DNA from: Neisseria sp. Marseille-Q5346
Lineage (GTDB): Bacteria > Pseudomonadota > Gammaproteobacteria > Burkholderiales > Neisseriaceae
DNA length: 64,000 nucleotides
Direction of reading: 5' to 3'
Assembly (NCBI RefSeq): GCF_946902045.1
Contig: NZ_OX336253.1
Coordinates: 1,240,001-1,304,000 of the forward strand
The translations under genes and the position numbers were made by a program. Shown one piece after another: positions 28,822 to 38,184 of this stretch (positions within the stretch are counted from its first letter, which is position 1; every line of letters begins with the position of its first letter). The notes under the pieces were generated by a model. The model was not told the origin of the DNA, did not search any database, and was given only the letters and a program-made list of their open reading frames with translations.

Positions 28822-30934
28822 AAGTTTCTGCCATTTCTGGTAAAGCCATTTTGACACACGCACCGCCGCTGTTCTGATTGCTCAGGCTGATGCGGCCGCC
28901 ATGCTCCTCGATAATTTTTTTCACAACGGGCAAACCCAGCCCCGTTCCTGTCGGTTTGTCGGTAACGTACGGCTCAAAAGCATTGTGCAGCATTTCTTTG
29001 CTGAAACTTTTGCCGTTGTTGCAGACGGTCAGGAAAACCTGTCCGCCTTCGCGCCCTGTTTCGACGTTTACTTGCGGCGCTTCGTCCGACTCCGCCGCTT
29101 CTGCGGCATTCTTAAATAGGTTATGCAACACTTGGCGCATCGCCGTCGTATCGGCGGCAATCGGCAGAGCATCCGTGTTGAGCCGTGCATTAAATTTGCA
29201 CGCGCCGGCCTCATATAATACCAATACTTCCGACACCAAACCGTTTAAATCTTGTTTTTCTAAATTCAGAGACGGCGCACGCGCATAATTGCGGAATGCT
29301 TCGACCATTTCTTTCAGCGCGGCAACCTGTTTGACGATGGTATCGGTTGAACGACTGAGGATTTGGGCGTCTTGTTCATCAAGTTTATCATGCAATTTCC
29401 ATGCCAATCTCTCGGCAGAAAGCTGGATAGGCGTAAGCGGATTACGGATTTCGTGCGCCAAACGTTTCGCTACTTCGCCCCATGCGGCCTCTTTTTGCGC
29501 CCGCATCAAGACGGTAATGTCATCAATCACCATCACCACGCCGTTATCGTTATCCTCCGGCAGGATGGTGGCCTTGCCCAATAAGATTCGGGCATCATCG
29601 GGCGCGGCATATTCGACTTGGACGGGTTTGTCGCTGTCGGCGGTTTCATTAATGGCGGCAAACACATCGGCCAACAGAGTTTGCTGCGGCGATTTGCCGT
29701 GCCATTGATGCCAGTTGCTGCCCCACAAAGACACCAGCGAAACGCCCAAAATCTGTTCGGCGGCTTTGTTAAAGGTTTTCAGACGGCCATCGGCATCCAA
29801 AGTAATCACGCCAGTGGTCAAACTTTCCAACACGCATTCCAAATAATGGCGTGCGGCTTCTTCGCGCAAACGGTTGCGCTCGTCCGCCTCTTTGGCAATC
29901 GATAATTGCTCGGTCATGTGGTTGAACAACTGGGTCAAACGGCCGAACTCGTCATTGCGGAATACCGGCCGGGTCTGGCTGAAGTCGCCCTGAGCCACCG
30001 CCCGCGCGCCCTCTGCCAACGACAACACCGGTGCCACAAAACGGCGGGCAAAATACAAAGCCATCACCAGCGCCAAAAAGATGGCCAACAATGTCGCGAC
30101 CAAAAGCGTGGACAGGAAAAAGGTTTGCAGGCCTTTTTTGGTATAACTCAGCTCGGCGTATTTGGCACGGGCCGCTTCAATCAGCGTCGCGTCTTGGGCA
30201 ACATCTTTCGGAATCGGCTGCCGGAAAAACAGCGCATAATCCTGATTTTTATGCGTACCGATCAGCATCCAGCCTTGAGCATACAGCACGCCGCCGATGC
30301 TTTCCAAGCTGCGTACCGAGCCGGTCTGCTCCAGCTGCTCCCATCCTTCTTTGTTAAGCTCGGGTTGATTTAGTTTCAGGGGATTGATGCTTTTCTCGGC
30401 TTTATGGGTAGTCGCGTTGTAAAGCGCCAGCTGGGCAAAGTCGGAAGTAAGCGCGGATTTTGCCAGCGCTTGCCCTAAGTTGCCGTCCAGCGAAGCGGCG
30501 CTGATTAAGTCGATTTGCACCGGCGTGGCGTTGCTGACCGCGTTGTCCACCGCCAAGTTCAGCGCGGATTTGCTCAAATTTAAGCTGCGCTCTAGAGCCT
30601 CATGGGTATCGTTGCCAAACCAAGAATTAATCGTACCGTTAATAAACTGGGCGGAAATACCGAACAAAAACACGCCCGGCAATACGGCAACCAAAGTAAA
30701 CATCCCCGACAGCCGACGCGCAATCTGCGAGCCGAACACGCTTTTGCTGTTGTCGCGCATCAAAAGCACGACATAGCGCACCAACACCGCTGCCAACACC
30801 AGCAACAGCAAGCCGCACAAGGCGACAATCCACCAGAAGTAATCGGACAATACGTTGCTGCTGCCCGTTGCAACAGTCAGACCGTACAACAAAACAACGG
30901 CGAATACGGCGGCAATCAGAAGAAAGCGGCGCAT
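28808..30934 (-). CDS. ntrY: Sensor histidine kinase NtrY
   Basis: A membrane sensor kinase of 708 residues, paired with NtrX. It has two to three N-terminal membrane segments (within about residues 1-65 and again near 85-105), a periplasmic sensing part, another membrane segment near residue 280, a HAMP domain (around RRFVAPVLSLAEGARAVA), a PAS-like domain, the HisKA box with LAHEIRNPLTPIQLSAERL, and an ATPase domain ending TGTGLGLPVVKKIIEEHGG. All kinase boxes look intact, unlike the partner's AAA+ domain. It follows the DUF4390 gene by 3 nt. Confidence 0.94.
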   Translation of the reverse strand: MRRFLLIAAVFAVVLLYGLTVATGSSNVLSDYFWWIVALCGLLLLVLAAVLVRYVVLLMRDNSKSVFGSQIARRLSGMFTLVAVLPGVFLFGISAQFINGTINSWFGNDTHEALERSLNLSKSALNLAVDNAVSNATPVQIDLISAASLDGNLGQALAKSALTSDFAQLALYNATTHKAEKSINPLKLNQPELNKEGWEQLEQTGSVRSLESIGGVLYAQGWMLIGTHKNQDYALFFRQPIPKDVAQDATLIEAARAKYAELSYTKKGLQTFFLSTLLVATLLAIFLALVMALYFARRFVAPVLSLAEGARAVAQGDFSQTRPVFRNDEFGRLTQLFNHMTEQLSIAKEADERNRLREEAARHYLECVLESLTTGVITLDADGRLKTFNKAAEQILGVSLVSLWGSNWHQWHGKSPQQTLLADVFAAINETADSDKPVQVEYAAPDDARILLGKATILPEDNDNGVVMVIDDITVLMRAQKEAAWGEVAKRLAHEIRNPLTPIQLSAERLAWKLHDKLDEQDAQILSRSTDTIVKQVAALKEMVEAFRNYARAPSLNLEKQDLNGLVSEVLVLYEAGACKFNARLNTDALPIAADTTAMRQVLHNLFKNAAEAAESDEAPQVNVETGREGGQVFLTVCNNGKSFSKEMLHNAFEPYVTDKPTGTGLGLPVVKKIIEEHGGRISLSNQNSGGACVKMALPEMAETYAKQ

Positions 30935-30937
30935 GGT

Positions 30938-31531
30938 TTACTCCTGCACGACCGACAAGGATTTCCAACCGGAATCCAAATGCCAGTTTTTAGAAGTCAG
31001 GGCATTGATTTGGAACGGTTTGGGCAGCTTGGCGGTTGTCAGCAGCAGGCGGATTTCAGCCTTCGTGTCTTTGGCGGCCACATCACTCAGCGCGCCCTTG
31101 GACAAAACCTTCCAATTCGCGACCGCGCCCACTGCGCGCAAGGCAGTCTCAAGCGTATCGTACTCGGTAGAAAACGTACCGACGGTAACGCGATAACGAT
31201 TGGTCAGCGGATGGAAGGACAATTTGTATTGAATCGTGCTGTCGTTGTTGAGCAGCTGGTCAAACTTGAATTTATAAGACGACATAGACGGCGCTGACAG
31301 CTGCCAACTCAAATTGAAATGCAGGGGGACGCCCTGTTTAAGTGCTTCTTTGAGCTGGTCGGGCAGGTCGGTGCGGAAACGGCTGCTGACGGAAAGCTGT
31401 CCGGCATGGGTCAGCTTTGCCTCGGCACGGGTCGCACTGATGCCCTCGCCCGCCGCATTCAACGACACGGCGAGCAAGAGCGGTACAATCAGCGTTTTAC
31501 TGCTTTTTAATAAGCGCGTAATAAAAGCCAT
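30938..31531 (-). CDS. DUF4390 exported protein
   Basis: A 197-residue protein with a signal peptide (MAFITRLLKSSKTLIVPLLL) and a mature part like the DUF4390 family, with the LNFDLSW-like LHFNLSWQLSAP and NRYRVTVGTFSTEYDTLETAL segments. It is found between rsmB and ntrYX in betaproteobacteria; its function is unknown. The chosen start lies inside the 3' end of rsmB and overlaps it by 35 nt. A Met nine residues further upstream is possible but less like a signal peptide. Its constant location next to ntrY suggests a link with envelope sensing by NtrY, which is inference. Confidence 0.82.
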   Translation of the reverse strand: MAFITRLLKSSKTLIVPLLLAVSLNAAGEGISATRAEAKLTHAGQLSVSSRFRTDLPDQLKEALKQGVPLHFNLSWQLSAPSMSSYKFKFDQLLNNDSTIQYKLSFHPLTNRYRVTVGTFSTEYDTLETALRAVGAVANWKVLSKGALSDVAAKDTKAEIRLLLTTAKLPKPFQINALTSKNWHLDSGWKSLSVVQE

Positions 31532-32756
31532 CTTGATGTTTGTTCGGTAAAAGCACATGCGATTCGATCAACTCGGCATCGGCATGGCGGTTAAGGAATT
31601 TTTGCAACTGACCGTCGTTTTCTTCGACAAAGACCGAGCAGGTAGCCAGCAACATCCTGCCGTTTTTCGTCAGGGTCTGCCACAGCGCGTCTAATAATGC
31701 TTCCTGTTGGCGTGCGGTTTTGACGGCATCGGTCGGCCGGCGCAGCCATTTTACGTCAGGATTGCGGCGCGCTACGCCCGAAGCGGTACACGGCACATCG
31801 GCCAAGACAGCGTCAAAGGCCTTGCCATCATACCACGCTGTCAAGTCCTGCGCATCGGCACAAGCCAAAGAGGCCGTTTGAAAGCCTAAACGGTCAAGAT
31901 TGCTCTTCACCCTGTTCAGACGGCCTTCGTCTATATCCAAAGCGGTAACATGACAATCTGCCAGTTCCAAGATATGGCCTGTCTTGCCACCCGGTGCCGC
32001 ACAGGCATCGAGAATGCGTTCGCCGTCTTTCGGGTTCAACAAATAGGCAGCACGTTGCGCACCAAAATCCTGCACAGACACCAGGCCGGCTGAAAAACCG
32101 GGCAGGCGGCTTACCGGCACGGCTTCTTCCAACATTACGGCGTATTCGTCCAACGCCTTAGCCGCAATACCTTCCGCAGCCAGTTTTTCCAAATAGCTTT
32201 CGGCATTGCCGTGTCGACGGTTGACGCGCAAAGTCATCGGCGGATGCAATTGCAGCGCGGTGGTAATGTTGTGCCAATGTTTCGGATAATGGTTTCTCAA
32301 GTAAGCCACCCACCACAGCGGCAAATTATGTTTCGCCACATCGTCTTTTTTACAGGAAGCCTCGAGCTTGTCGCGTTCACGCAAAAAGCGGCGCAAAATC
32401 GCATTGGCAAACGAGCGGAACTGGCCGCGGCCGATTTTGGCAATGCTTTCCACCGCTTCATTAACCACGGCATGAGGCGCATTGCGCGTGTAATGCAGTT
32501 GGTACATCGCCGCCAAAAGCAGGCTTTCAAGCTGCGGATTGTCAATCGGCTTCTTCAGCATTTGACCAAGCATATACTTCAAACTGCCCAAATAACGCTG
32601 ACAACCGTAGGCAATATCCTGCAACGCGCCGTTTTCCTGCGCCGTCAACTGCGGATGCGCCGTGCGGATTTCCACCAAAACATCCTGAAGATTGCGCCCT
32701 TCGGCAACCGCGGCAACGCTGTCGGCGGCCAGTTTTTGGGCGAGGGACATACTCAT
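31497..32756 (-). CDS. rsmB: 16S rRNA (cytosine967-C5)-methyltransferase RsmB
   Basis: RsmB (Sun/Fmu) methylates C967 of 16S rRNA. The 419-residue protein has an N-terminal NusB-like RNA-binding domain (about residues 1-135) and a C-terminal SAM domain with DACAAPGGKTGHILEL, the VPCTASGVARRNPD motif holding the catalytic cysteine pair partner, and LLATCSVFVEEN. The start MSMSLAQKLAAD was chosen from the GAAAG site. A longer frame upstream has no family support and runs into the preceding gene. Confidence 0.94.
   Translation of the reverse strand: MSMSLAQKLAADSVAAVAEGRNLQDVLVEIRTAHPQLTAQENGALQDIAYGCQRYLGSLKYMLGQMLKKPIDNPQLESLLLAAMYQLHYTRNAPHAVVNEAVESIAKIGRGQFRSFANAILRRFLRERDKLEASCKKDDVAKHNLPLWWVAYLRNHYPKHWHNITTALQLHPPMTLRVNRRHGNAESYLEKLAAEGIAAKALDEYAVMLEEAVPVSRLPGFSAGLVSVQDFGAQRAAYLLNPKDGERILDACAAPGGKTGHILELADCHVTALDIDEGRLNRVKSNLDRLGFQTASLACADAQDLTAWYDGKAFDAVLADVPCTASGVARRNPDVKWLRRPTDAVKTARQQEALLDALWQTLTKNGRMLLATCSVFVEENDGQLQKFLNRHADAELIESHVLLPNKHQDGFYYALIKKQ
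31915..31926 (-). repeat. DUS inside rsmB
   Basis: A perfect AG-type copy. A degenerate copy (AGGCCGTTTGAA) lies about 40 nt away on the other strand, inside the same gene. Confidence 0.82.
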
Positions 32757-32801
32757 ATTTTTGCTTTCTGATTTATATTTGATTTCAAGTGTTCGGCGGA
32801 T

Positions 32802-32813
32802 TTCAGACGGCCT
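32802..32813 (-). repeat. DUS forming the stop of the macro-domain gene
   Basis: The perfect AG-type copy is read as Gln-Ala-Val-stop, so the last codons and the stop of the gene are supplied by the uptake sequence. Confidence 0.88.
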
Positions 32814-33321
32814 GTTCGGCAGCCAGCAATACCTGATAATATTCGGCATCTGTTTTGGAAAAACAGCAAAAGATGATTTTTTCCACTGCCGGACATTGCG
32901 GCAGGGTTTGCTTCAAACTCTCCAAAGCGATACGCGCGGCGGCTTCGGCCGGGAAGCGGTACACACCGGTGCTGATGCACGGAAAGGCGATGCTGTGAAG
33001 CTCGTGTTTCTGGGCAAGCAGCAAAGAATTGGCATAGGATTGTGCCAATTTGGCCTCTTCATTTTGTTGTCCGCCAAACCATACCGGCCCGACCGTGTGG
33101 ATGACAAAACGTGCAGGCAAACGGTAGCCTTGGGTTATTTTGGCTTCGCCTGTGCGGCAACCGCCCAAAGTGCGGCACTCGTCCAGCAGCTCTTTGCCTG
33201 CGGCGCAGTGTATCGCACCGTCTACGCCGCCACCGCCCAACAGCGATGAATTGGCAGCATTGACAATCGCATCGACTGCCAATCGGGTAATATCACCTTC
33301 GACCACTTCAAAAACAGCCAT
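32803..33321 (-). CDS. Macro-domain protein (ADP-ribose/O-acetyl-ADP-ribose hydrolase type)
   Basis: A 172-residue stand-alone macro domain of the YmdB/MacroD type. It shows VEGDITRLAVDAIVNAANSS with the catalytic/binding Asn pair, GGGGVDGAIHCAAG, the GEAKITQGYRLPARFVIHTVGP stretch (in part: GEAKITQGYRLP), and PCISTGVYRFP. Such proteins remove ADP-ribose from proteins or deacetylate O-acetyl-ADP-ribose. It sits between fmt and rsmB, which are usually adjacent in Neisseria and relatives, so it is probably an insertion into an older operon. It ends inside a DUS. No partner ADP-ribosyltransferase is nearby. Confidence 0.9.
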   Translation of the reverse strand: MAVFEVVEGDITRLAVDAIVNAANSSLLGGGGVDGAIHCAAGKELLDECRTLGGCRTGEAKITQGYRLPARFVIHTVGPVWFGGQQNEEAKLAQSYANSLLLAQKHELHSIAFPCISTGVYRFPAEAAARIALESLKQTLPQCPAVEKIIFCCFSKTDAEYYQVLLAAEQAV

Positions 33322-33354
33322 TGTCTTCTTTCCTCTACGTTGATTTCCAGCCTG

Positions 33355-34281
33355 TTACAAAACCGTCCCGACTTCAATCGTCCGCCCTGCCGCAAATGCC
33401 TGTATGCTCATGCGTTTGCTGCCGGAAGGCTGCAATTCGGTGATGTTCAGCGCGTTTTCACCGCACGCCACCAGCAGGCCGTCTGAAGTGCAAGACAACA
33501 CCTCGCCTGCCTTACCCTGTTTGGCCACGACTTCGGCACGCCAGATTTTCATCGGTTTGCCTTGATACTCGACCCACGCGGCAGGTACGGGGTTAAAGGC
33601 ACGGATTTTGCGCTCAATCACAGCCGCGCTTTCATTCCAATCGATACGCGCCTCTTCTTTGCTTAATTTTTGGGCGTAGGTAACGCCTTCTTCAGGCTGT
33701 TTGACCGCATTCAGACGGCCTTCTGCCTGCAAACGCTGCAAGTCGGCAACAATCGCTTCCGCACCCAAACCCATAAGCGCGTCATGCACTTCGTTGGCGG
33801 TATCCGTAGGCTGGATGGCGTAGCGGTGTTCGCTGACTACATCGCCGGTGTCCAAACCGATGTCCATCTGCATGATGCACACACCGGTTTCGGCATCGCC
33901 GGCTTCAATCGCACGTTGAATCGGTGCCGCGCCGCGCCAACGGGGCAACAGCGAAGCGTGGATATTGAGGCAGCCGTATTTGGGCGTATCCAACACTTCC
34001 TGCGGCAAAATCAAACCATACGCGGCCACTACCATCACATCCGCGCCCGTATCTTTAAGCATTTGCAGGGCTTCGGCGTTATTGCGCAACTTTTCCGGCT
34101 GCGCCACGGTCAAACCCAATTCCAAGGCAGCCTGTTTGACCGGCGATGAGGTCAGCTGCATGCCGCGGCCTTTGGGGCGGTCGGGTTGGGTCAACACCAG
34201 CGGAATTTCAAAACCTGCGGCGGCAATGGCTTTCAAGGCGGCGGCGGCAAAATCGGGCGTACCGGCAAAGATGACTTTCAT
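33355..34281 (-). CDS. fmt: Methionyl-tRNA formyltransferase
   Basis: Fmt formylates initiator Met-tRNA using 10-formyl-tetrahydrofolate. The 308-residue protein starts MKVIFAGTPDFAAAALKAI and contains the HASLLPRWRGAAPIQRAI motif with the catalytic Asn/His/Asp set, and a C-terminal OB-like domain (about 205-308). The extra 14 residues of the longer frame lack family support. It follows def in the normal def-fmt order. It contains two uptake sequences within the gene (33476 and 33710). Confidence 0.96.
   Translation of the reverse strand: MKVIFAGTPDFAAAALKAIAAAGFEIPLVLTQPDRPKGRGMQLTSSPVKQAALELGLTVAQPEKLRNNAEALQMLKDTGADVMVVAAYGLILPQEVLDTPKYGCLNIHASLLPRWRGAAPIQRAIEAGDAETGVCIMQMDIGLDTGDVVSEHRYAIQPTDTANEVHDALMGLGAEAIVADLQRLQAEGRLNAVKQPEEGVTYAQKLSKEEARIDWNESAAVIERKIRAFNPVPAAWVEYQGKPMKIWRAEVVAKQGKAGEVLSCTSDGLLVACGENALNITELQPSGSKRMSIQAFAAGRTIEVGTVL
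33476..33487 (+). repeat. DUS inside fmt (3' part)
   Basis: A perfect AG-type copy in the C-terminal domain coding region. Confidence 0.85.
33710..33721 (-). repeat. DUS inside fmt (middle)
   Basis: A perfect AG-type copy, opposite in orientation to the other one in the same gene, at the junction between the two domains. Confidence 0.85.
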
Positions 34282-34339
34282 GTTGTGTCCTTGTGGAAAT
34301 GGTTTGAATGGCGCATTAGGCAAACTGTTTCAGCTGAAA

Positions 34340-34399
34340 AGGCCGTCTGAAAGATTGAAACCCGAAGTCTGCCTTCTGTTTTGTCTTTTCAGACGGCCT
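34340..34399 (-). terminator. Widely spaced inverted DUS pair between def and fmt
   Basis: Two perfect inverted uptake sequences 36 nt apart with T-rich flanks. The long loop makes it a weaker stem than the others, so def-fmt readthrough is likely. Confidence 0.5.
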
Positions 34400-34415
34400 T
34401 TAAGCGATGCGCAGG

Positions 34416-34919
34416 TCAGATGGTGTGTTTCTGACGTTTTTTCAGTTTGGTTTTGATGCGGCCTTGTTTCAGCTGCGACAGGTGTTCGACAAACACGATG
34501 CCCATCAGGTGGTCCAATTCGTGCTGCACGCAGATTGCCAGCAGGCCGTCTGCTTCCAGCGTGAATGTCTCGCCTTTTTCGTTCAAGGCTTCAACTTTGA
34601 CACGCTCGGCACGGGTTACGGTATCGTAAATGCCCGGCACGGACAGGCAGCCTTCTTCATAAGTTGTCTCGCCGTCTTTTTCGACAATGACGGGATTGAT
34701 GAACACGCGCGGCTCGCTGTGGTCTTCGGTCAAATCCATCACGACGATGCGCTCGTGTACATCGACCTGAGTGGCAGCCAAACCGATACCGCGTGCTTCG
34801 TACATGGTTTCAAACATATCGGCAACCAATGTCTGGATGCGCTCGTCGATTTTTTCAACAGGTTTGGCGACCGTGTGCAAACGCTCGTCAGGGTATTGGA
34901 GGATGTTCAGTAAAGCCAT
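34416..34919 (-). CDS. def: Peptide deformylase
   Basis: Def removes the formyl group from new proteins with a bound ferrous ion. The 167-residue protein has all three motifs: [16 protein letters not shown] (metal Cys) and QHELDHLMG (two metal His and the catalytic Glu). It is the first gene of the run leading to ntrX, and the functional partner fmt is next. The C-terminus is lysine-rich, as in many Gram-negative deformylases. Confidence 0.97.
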   Translation of the reverse strand: MALLNILQYPDERLHTVAKPVEKIDERIQTLVADMFETMYEARGIGLAATQVDVHERIVVMDLTEDHSEPRVFINPVIVEKDGETTYEEGCLSVPGIYDTVTRAERVKVEALNEKGETFTLEADGLLAICVQHELDHLMGIVFVEHLSQLKQGRIKTKLKKRQKHTI

Positions 34920-35153
34920 AATATTCTCGTTTTATAAAACTGATGTGTGATTTTCATACAGATTTGGCTTCCGCCGCCACAATCTCCTGTCATGACAGCA
35001 ACATTCAATGCTAAAATAACGCCGAAAAATGTTAAGATAGCGCGACGGAGGCCGTTCGTTATCGTATTGATGAATGGGCGGCAGTTTCGCAAACTCCAGC
35101 CTTCTCTGTTTATCATCTGAAGACAAACCGAATCGATTTCAAGGGGAACGGTT

Positions 35154-36419
35154 ATGCAACAACGTATTATAACCCTGCTTTGCATGGCAGGCATGGCTAT
35201 TTCTGCCCACACTCAGGCAGCTTCTTTAAAAATCCGCCCCAATGCGCCGCAACGCTACGTCGTTAAAAACGGCGATACCTTGTGGGGTATTTCCGGCAAA
35301 TATCTGTACAGCCCATGGCAATGGAACCGCCTTTGGGGTGCCAACCGCAACGCCATCCGCAATCCGCATCTGATTTATCCGGGTCAGGTGTTGGTTTTAC
35401 GCTACGTCAACGGCCAGCCGCGCTTGGGTTTTGAACACGCTCAAACCCGTTCAGACGGCATTCCTGTGATCAAACTGCATCCGCGCGTACGCGAAACTTC
35501 CGGCTACGGCATTCCGACCGTCAACGTCAACCTCTACCGTATGTTCATGAAACATCCGCAGATTATCGCTCCGGAAGAAACCGCCAACGCGCCGCGCCTG
35601 ATTGCAGGCCCCGACAACCGCGTCCTCTACACGCAAGGCAACCGTGTGTACGCATACGGCCTGACCGAACCCGGCCGCTACCTGACCTACCGCATCAATA
35701 AAAACATCACCGATCCGGAAACCGGCAAATTCCTCGGCCAAGAAGTTGTGTTCAGCGGCATCGCCAACACGCTGCCTTACACCGACTCCGCCTTGGAAAA
35801 CCGCACCCGCGCTTCTGACGAAAAACTCAAAAGCAACGAGTATTACACCCAAGTCAACAAAGCCATGAAGCTGCGCACCCAATCTGCGCAACCTTTGGTT
35901 ATCGAAGAAGCCGTTTCCGAAATCCGCAAAGATGACTATCTGCTGAAACTGCCAGAAGGCCTCGACAGCTTCAATGTGATGCCTCACGCCCCTGCCCGTC
36001 CGATTCAGGCCAAAGTCGTTTCCATCTTCGACGGCGTGGGCGAAGCCGGCCAGTTCCAAACCATTACTTTGGATAAAGGCGAACTCGACGGCCTGGACAA
36101 AGGCACTGTGGTCAGCCTCTACAAACGCGGCCGCCAAGTCCGTGTGAATCTGTCCAACAACCTGATTCGCAAGCCGAAAGACAAAGATACGGTTGAATTG
36201 GTTTCCATTCCGGCGGAAGAAATCGGTTTGGCAATGGTGTACCGCACATCCGACCATCTGGCCTCAGCCATTATTTTGGAAAGCCTGAACAGCGTTTCCA
36301 TCGGCGATACTGCCTCCGAACCCGGCCGCGATTTGGACAATATGGCTGATGAAAAAACCATGGACAAACCGGCCGAAGACGAACAAGAAAGAGAAATCGA
36401 ACTGGAAGTCCGCAGCTGA
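35154..36419 (+). CDS. Exported LysM-domain protein
   Basis: A 421-residue exported protein with a signal peptide (about residues 1-22, ending HTQA-A) and one LysM domain at about residues 35-83 (RYVVKNGDTLWGISGKYLYS ... HLIYPGQVLVLRY), expected to bind peptidoglycan. The rest has no recognised catalytic domain. Its C-terminus is very acidic. It is divergent from def, and this LysM gene next to def-fmt is conserved in Neisseria and other betaproteobacteria. It probably has a role in the cell wall, but the function is not established here. Confidence 0.88.
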   Translation: MQQRIITLLCMAGMAISAHTQAASLKIRPNAPQRYVVKNGDTLWGISGKYLYSPWQWNRLWGANRNAIRNPHLIYPGQVLVLRYVNGQPRLGFEHAQTRSDGIPVIKLHPRVRETSGYGIPTVNVNLYRMFMKHPQIIAPEETANAPRLIAGPDNRVLYTQGNRVYAYGLTEPGRYLTYRINKNITDPETGKFLGQEVVFSGIANTLPYTDSALENRTRASDEKLKSNEYYTQVNKAMKLRTQSAQPLVIEEAVSEIRKDDYLLKLPEGLDSFNVMPHAPARPIQAKVVSIFDGVGEAGQFQTITLDKGELDGLDKGTVVSLYKRGRQVRVNLSNNLIRKPKDKDTVELVSIPAEEIGLAMVYRTSDHLASAIILESLNSVSIGDTASEPGRDLDNMADEKTMDKPAEDEQEREIELEVRS

Positions 36420-36451
36420 TTAAGCTTTCTTAGCAGCGATTCGGTAAATAA

Positions 36452-36484
36452 AGGCCGTCTGAAAACCTGTTTTTCAGACGGCCT
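36452..36484 (+). terminator. Paired DUS terminator after the LysM gene
   Basis: Inverted perfect uptake sequences with a 9-nt loop and a T run after the second arm, 32 nt past the stop. Confidence 0.85.
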
Positions 36485-36677
36485 TTTGATTTCCGCCCAT
36501 AAATAAAATTGGTAACGCGTTGTTTAAAGCGCAAACAATATTTCATGTCTTCAGCTATTTATCGGCTATCCCCTTTTCCATTTGTCTTTCTGCTCTGCCA
36601 TTCAAATCAGAAATATGAAAAGCCCAATACGCCATTTATTGCCTATTGATTGCTCCATCTGTTTCTTCCAATCAAAA

Positions 36678-36704
36678 AGGCCGTCTGAAATCTTCAGACG
36701 GCCT
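36678..36704 (-). terminator. Paired DUS terminator after fadL
   Basis: Inverted perfect uptake sequences with a 3-nt loop, flanked by an A run and a T run on the two sides, so it should act on fadL transcripts. Confidence 0.85.
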
Positions 36705-36727
36705 TTTTATCCACAACTCAAATCCGA

Positions 36728-38122
36728 TTATTTGAATTTGTAAGTGTATTGCAAGCCCAAGATGTCCGCTTTGTTTTTGAAGCGGGCAGAGGATGCACCG
36801 CGGCTGTCTACGTCGTTGCCGCTGGCTTTGCCGGCGCGGTAAACCGTGTCATTGATGTGGATATGGCTGTACGCCGCATCGATAACATGGTTTTTACCCA
36901 GTTGATATTTAGCACCGACGGAGAACCAGATACGGTTGCCATCAGGCAAGCTGTTCATGCGGTCTTCGGCGCTTTTAACCGGTGATTTGTCGAAAGCGAT
37001 ACCGGCACGCAGTTGCAATGGTTCGGTAACTTGGTAAGAGCCGCCGAATGCAACTTTATAAGTGTTGCGCCAGTTAGGCGTGATGACAGTACGGCCAGAT
37101 TGGCCGTTGACAACTTTTTTGGTGTTTTCAAACACCAGCTCGGCTTTGTTGAAGCGGCTGTGGCGCGTCCAAGTCACATCGCCGAACAGGTTGGTTTTGT
37201 CGGTGGCGCGGTACATACCATGAACAGACAAAGACTCAGGCGTGACGATTTTTACGCTGGCTTTTTCGTTCGGTACATAACCGAGTGCGGCCATTGCACC
37301 AGAATCCCATGCCTGTTTCACCGCTGCACCGTCTGCCGCCCATTCTGCAGTGCCTTCAAGCGTGTGTGAAACTTTGGAACGATAGTTCACACCCACGCGC
37401 GCGCGGTCGTTAATGTCCCACATCCACGCCAGTTGGTAGCCGAAGCCCCAATCGCTGCCTTTGACATCGGCGTGTCCGTCAGCCTGAATGGCGGCGGCAA
37501 TGGCTGCATCCGGTTTGCCGGAGGCTTTTGCCACTGCTTTTTGCTTGATACCCCAGTCGGCATATTTGCGCAGTTCGGCGGAAGTATGTTGGGCAATAAT
37601 ACCTGCGCCGAAGGAATGGCGGTCGTTGAGTTTCCACGCAACTACCGGCTCGATAGCGATGGTGGTCAAACCCAGTTTGTTGATGTTGTGGCGCAAGACG
37701 GAATCTTTTTCGTATTCGGTTGCAGAGCCGAAGGGGACGTACACGCCCAAACCCAAAGTCACATCGTCGCTGGCTTTGTATGCGCCATAGACGTGCGGAG
37801 CAACGGTGGTTTTGGTGATTTTGCCGCTTTTCGAACCTTGGACGGGAATGCCGGTAAAGTCGGTGGCAGAATCCGCTTCATAACGAATGCTGGGCAGCAC
37901 GATGTTGGCGTTGACGGAAATTTGGCTGCTGTCGAGTTTGCTCAAACCGGCCGGATTGTAGAAAATGGTTGATGCATCGGCGGCTTCGGCGGCGGCGGCG
38001 TTGGCCGTGCCTTGTGCGTTAACGGATTGTGTGCCGAAGTGGTAGCCGGAGGCTTGGACGGCGGTAGATAACAGTGCTGCGCTTAAAATAAATGCTGTTT
38101 TTTTCAGATTGAAATGAATCAT
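36728..38122 (-). CDS. Outer membrane protein OmpP1/FadL family
   Basis: A 464-residue beta-barrel protein of the FadL/TodX/OmpP1 family, which moves hydrophobic compounds such as long-chain fatty acids across the outer membrane. It has a signal peptide (MIHFNLKKTAFILSAALLST, cleaved after VQA near residue 24), the N-terminal hatch with TIFYNPAGLSKL, and a C-terminal beta-strand ending YTYKFK with a terminal aromatic-x pattern typical of barrel proteins. It stands alone, with a palindrome in its upstream region. The exact substrate cannot be told from sequence. Confidence 0.93.
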   Translation of the reverse strand: MIHFNLKKTAFILSAALLSTAVQASGYHFGTQSVNAQGTANAAAAEAADASTIFYNPAGLSKLDSSQISVNANIVLPSIRYEADSATDFTGIPVQGSKSGKITKTTVAPHVYGAYKASDDVTLGLGVYVPFGSATEYEKDSVLRHNINKLGLTTIAIEPVVAWKLNDRHSFGAGIIAQHTSAELRKYADWGIKQKAVAKASGKPDAAIAAAIQADGHADVKGSDWGFGYQLAWMWDINDRARVGVNYRSKVSHTLEGTAEWAADGAAVKQAWDSGAMAALGYVPNEKASVKIVTPESLSVHGMYRATDKTNLFGDVTWTRHSRFNKAELVFENTKKVVNGQSGRTVITPNWRNTYKVAFGGSYQVTEPLQLRAGIAFDKSPVKSAEDRMNSLPDGNRIWFSVGAKYQLGKNHVIDAAYSHIHINDTVYRAGKASGNDVDSRGASSARFKNKADILGLQYTYKFK

Positions 38123-38156
38123 TTTGGTTTACCGTGAAAGTAGCGGACAAAGAAAA

Positions 38157-38168
38157 AGGCCGTCTGAA
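38157..38168 (+). repeat. DUS (single copy) in fadL leader
   Basis: A perfect AG-type copy 35 nt upstream of the fadL start, inside the transcribed leader. Confidence 0.88.
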
Positions 38169-38184
38169 ACGTCCTTTATTGATT

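Larger units (their letters stand above)
36420..36727. other. Gene-free gap with two DUS hairpins
   Basis: Between the converging LysM and fadL genes there is about 300 nt without a gene. Each end has a paired DUS terminator, and the middle 190 nt show no open frame, repeat or clear promoter. Confidence 0.7.

Noticed and set aside
34907..35212. 101-codon minus-strand frame in the def-LysM gap
   Set aside because: It covers the start and leader of the LysM gene in antisense, and no family or ribosome-binding site supports it.
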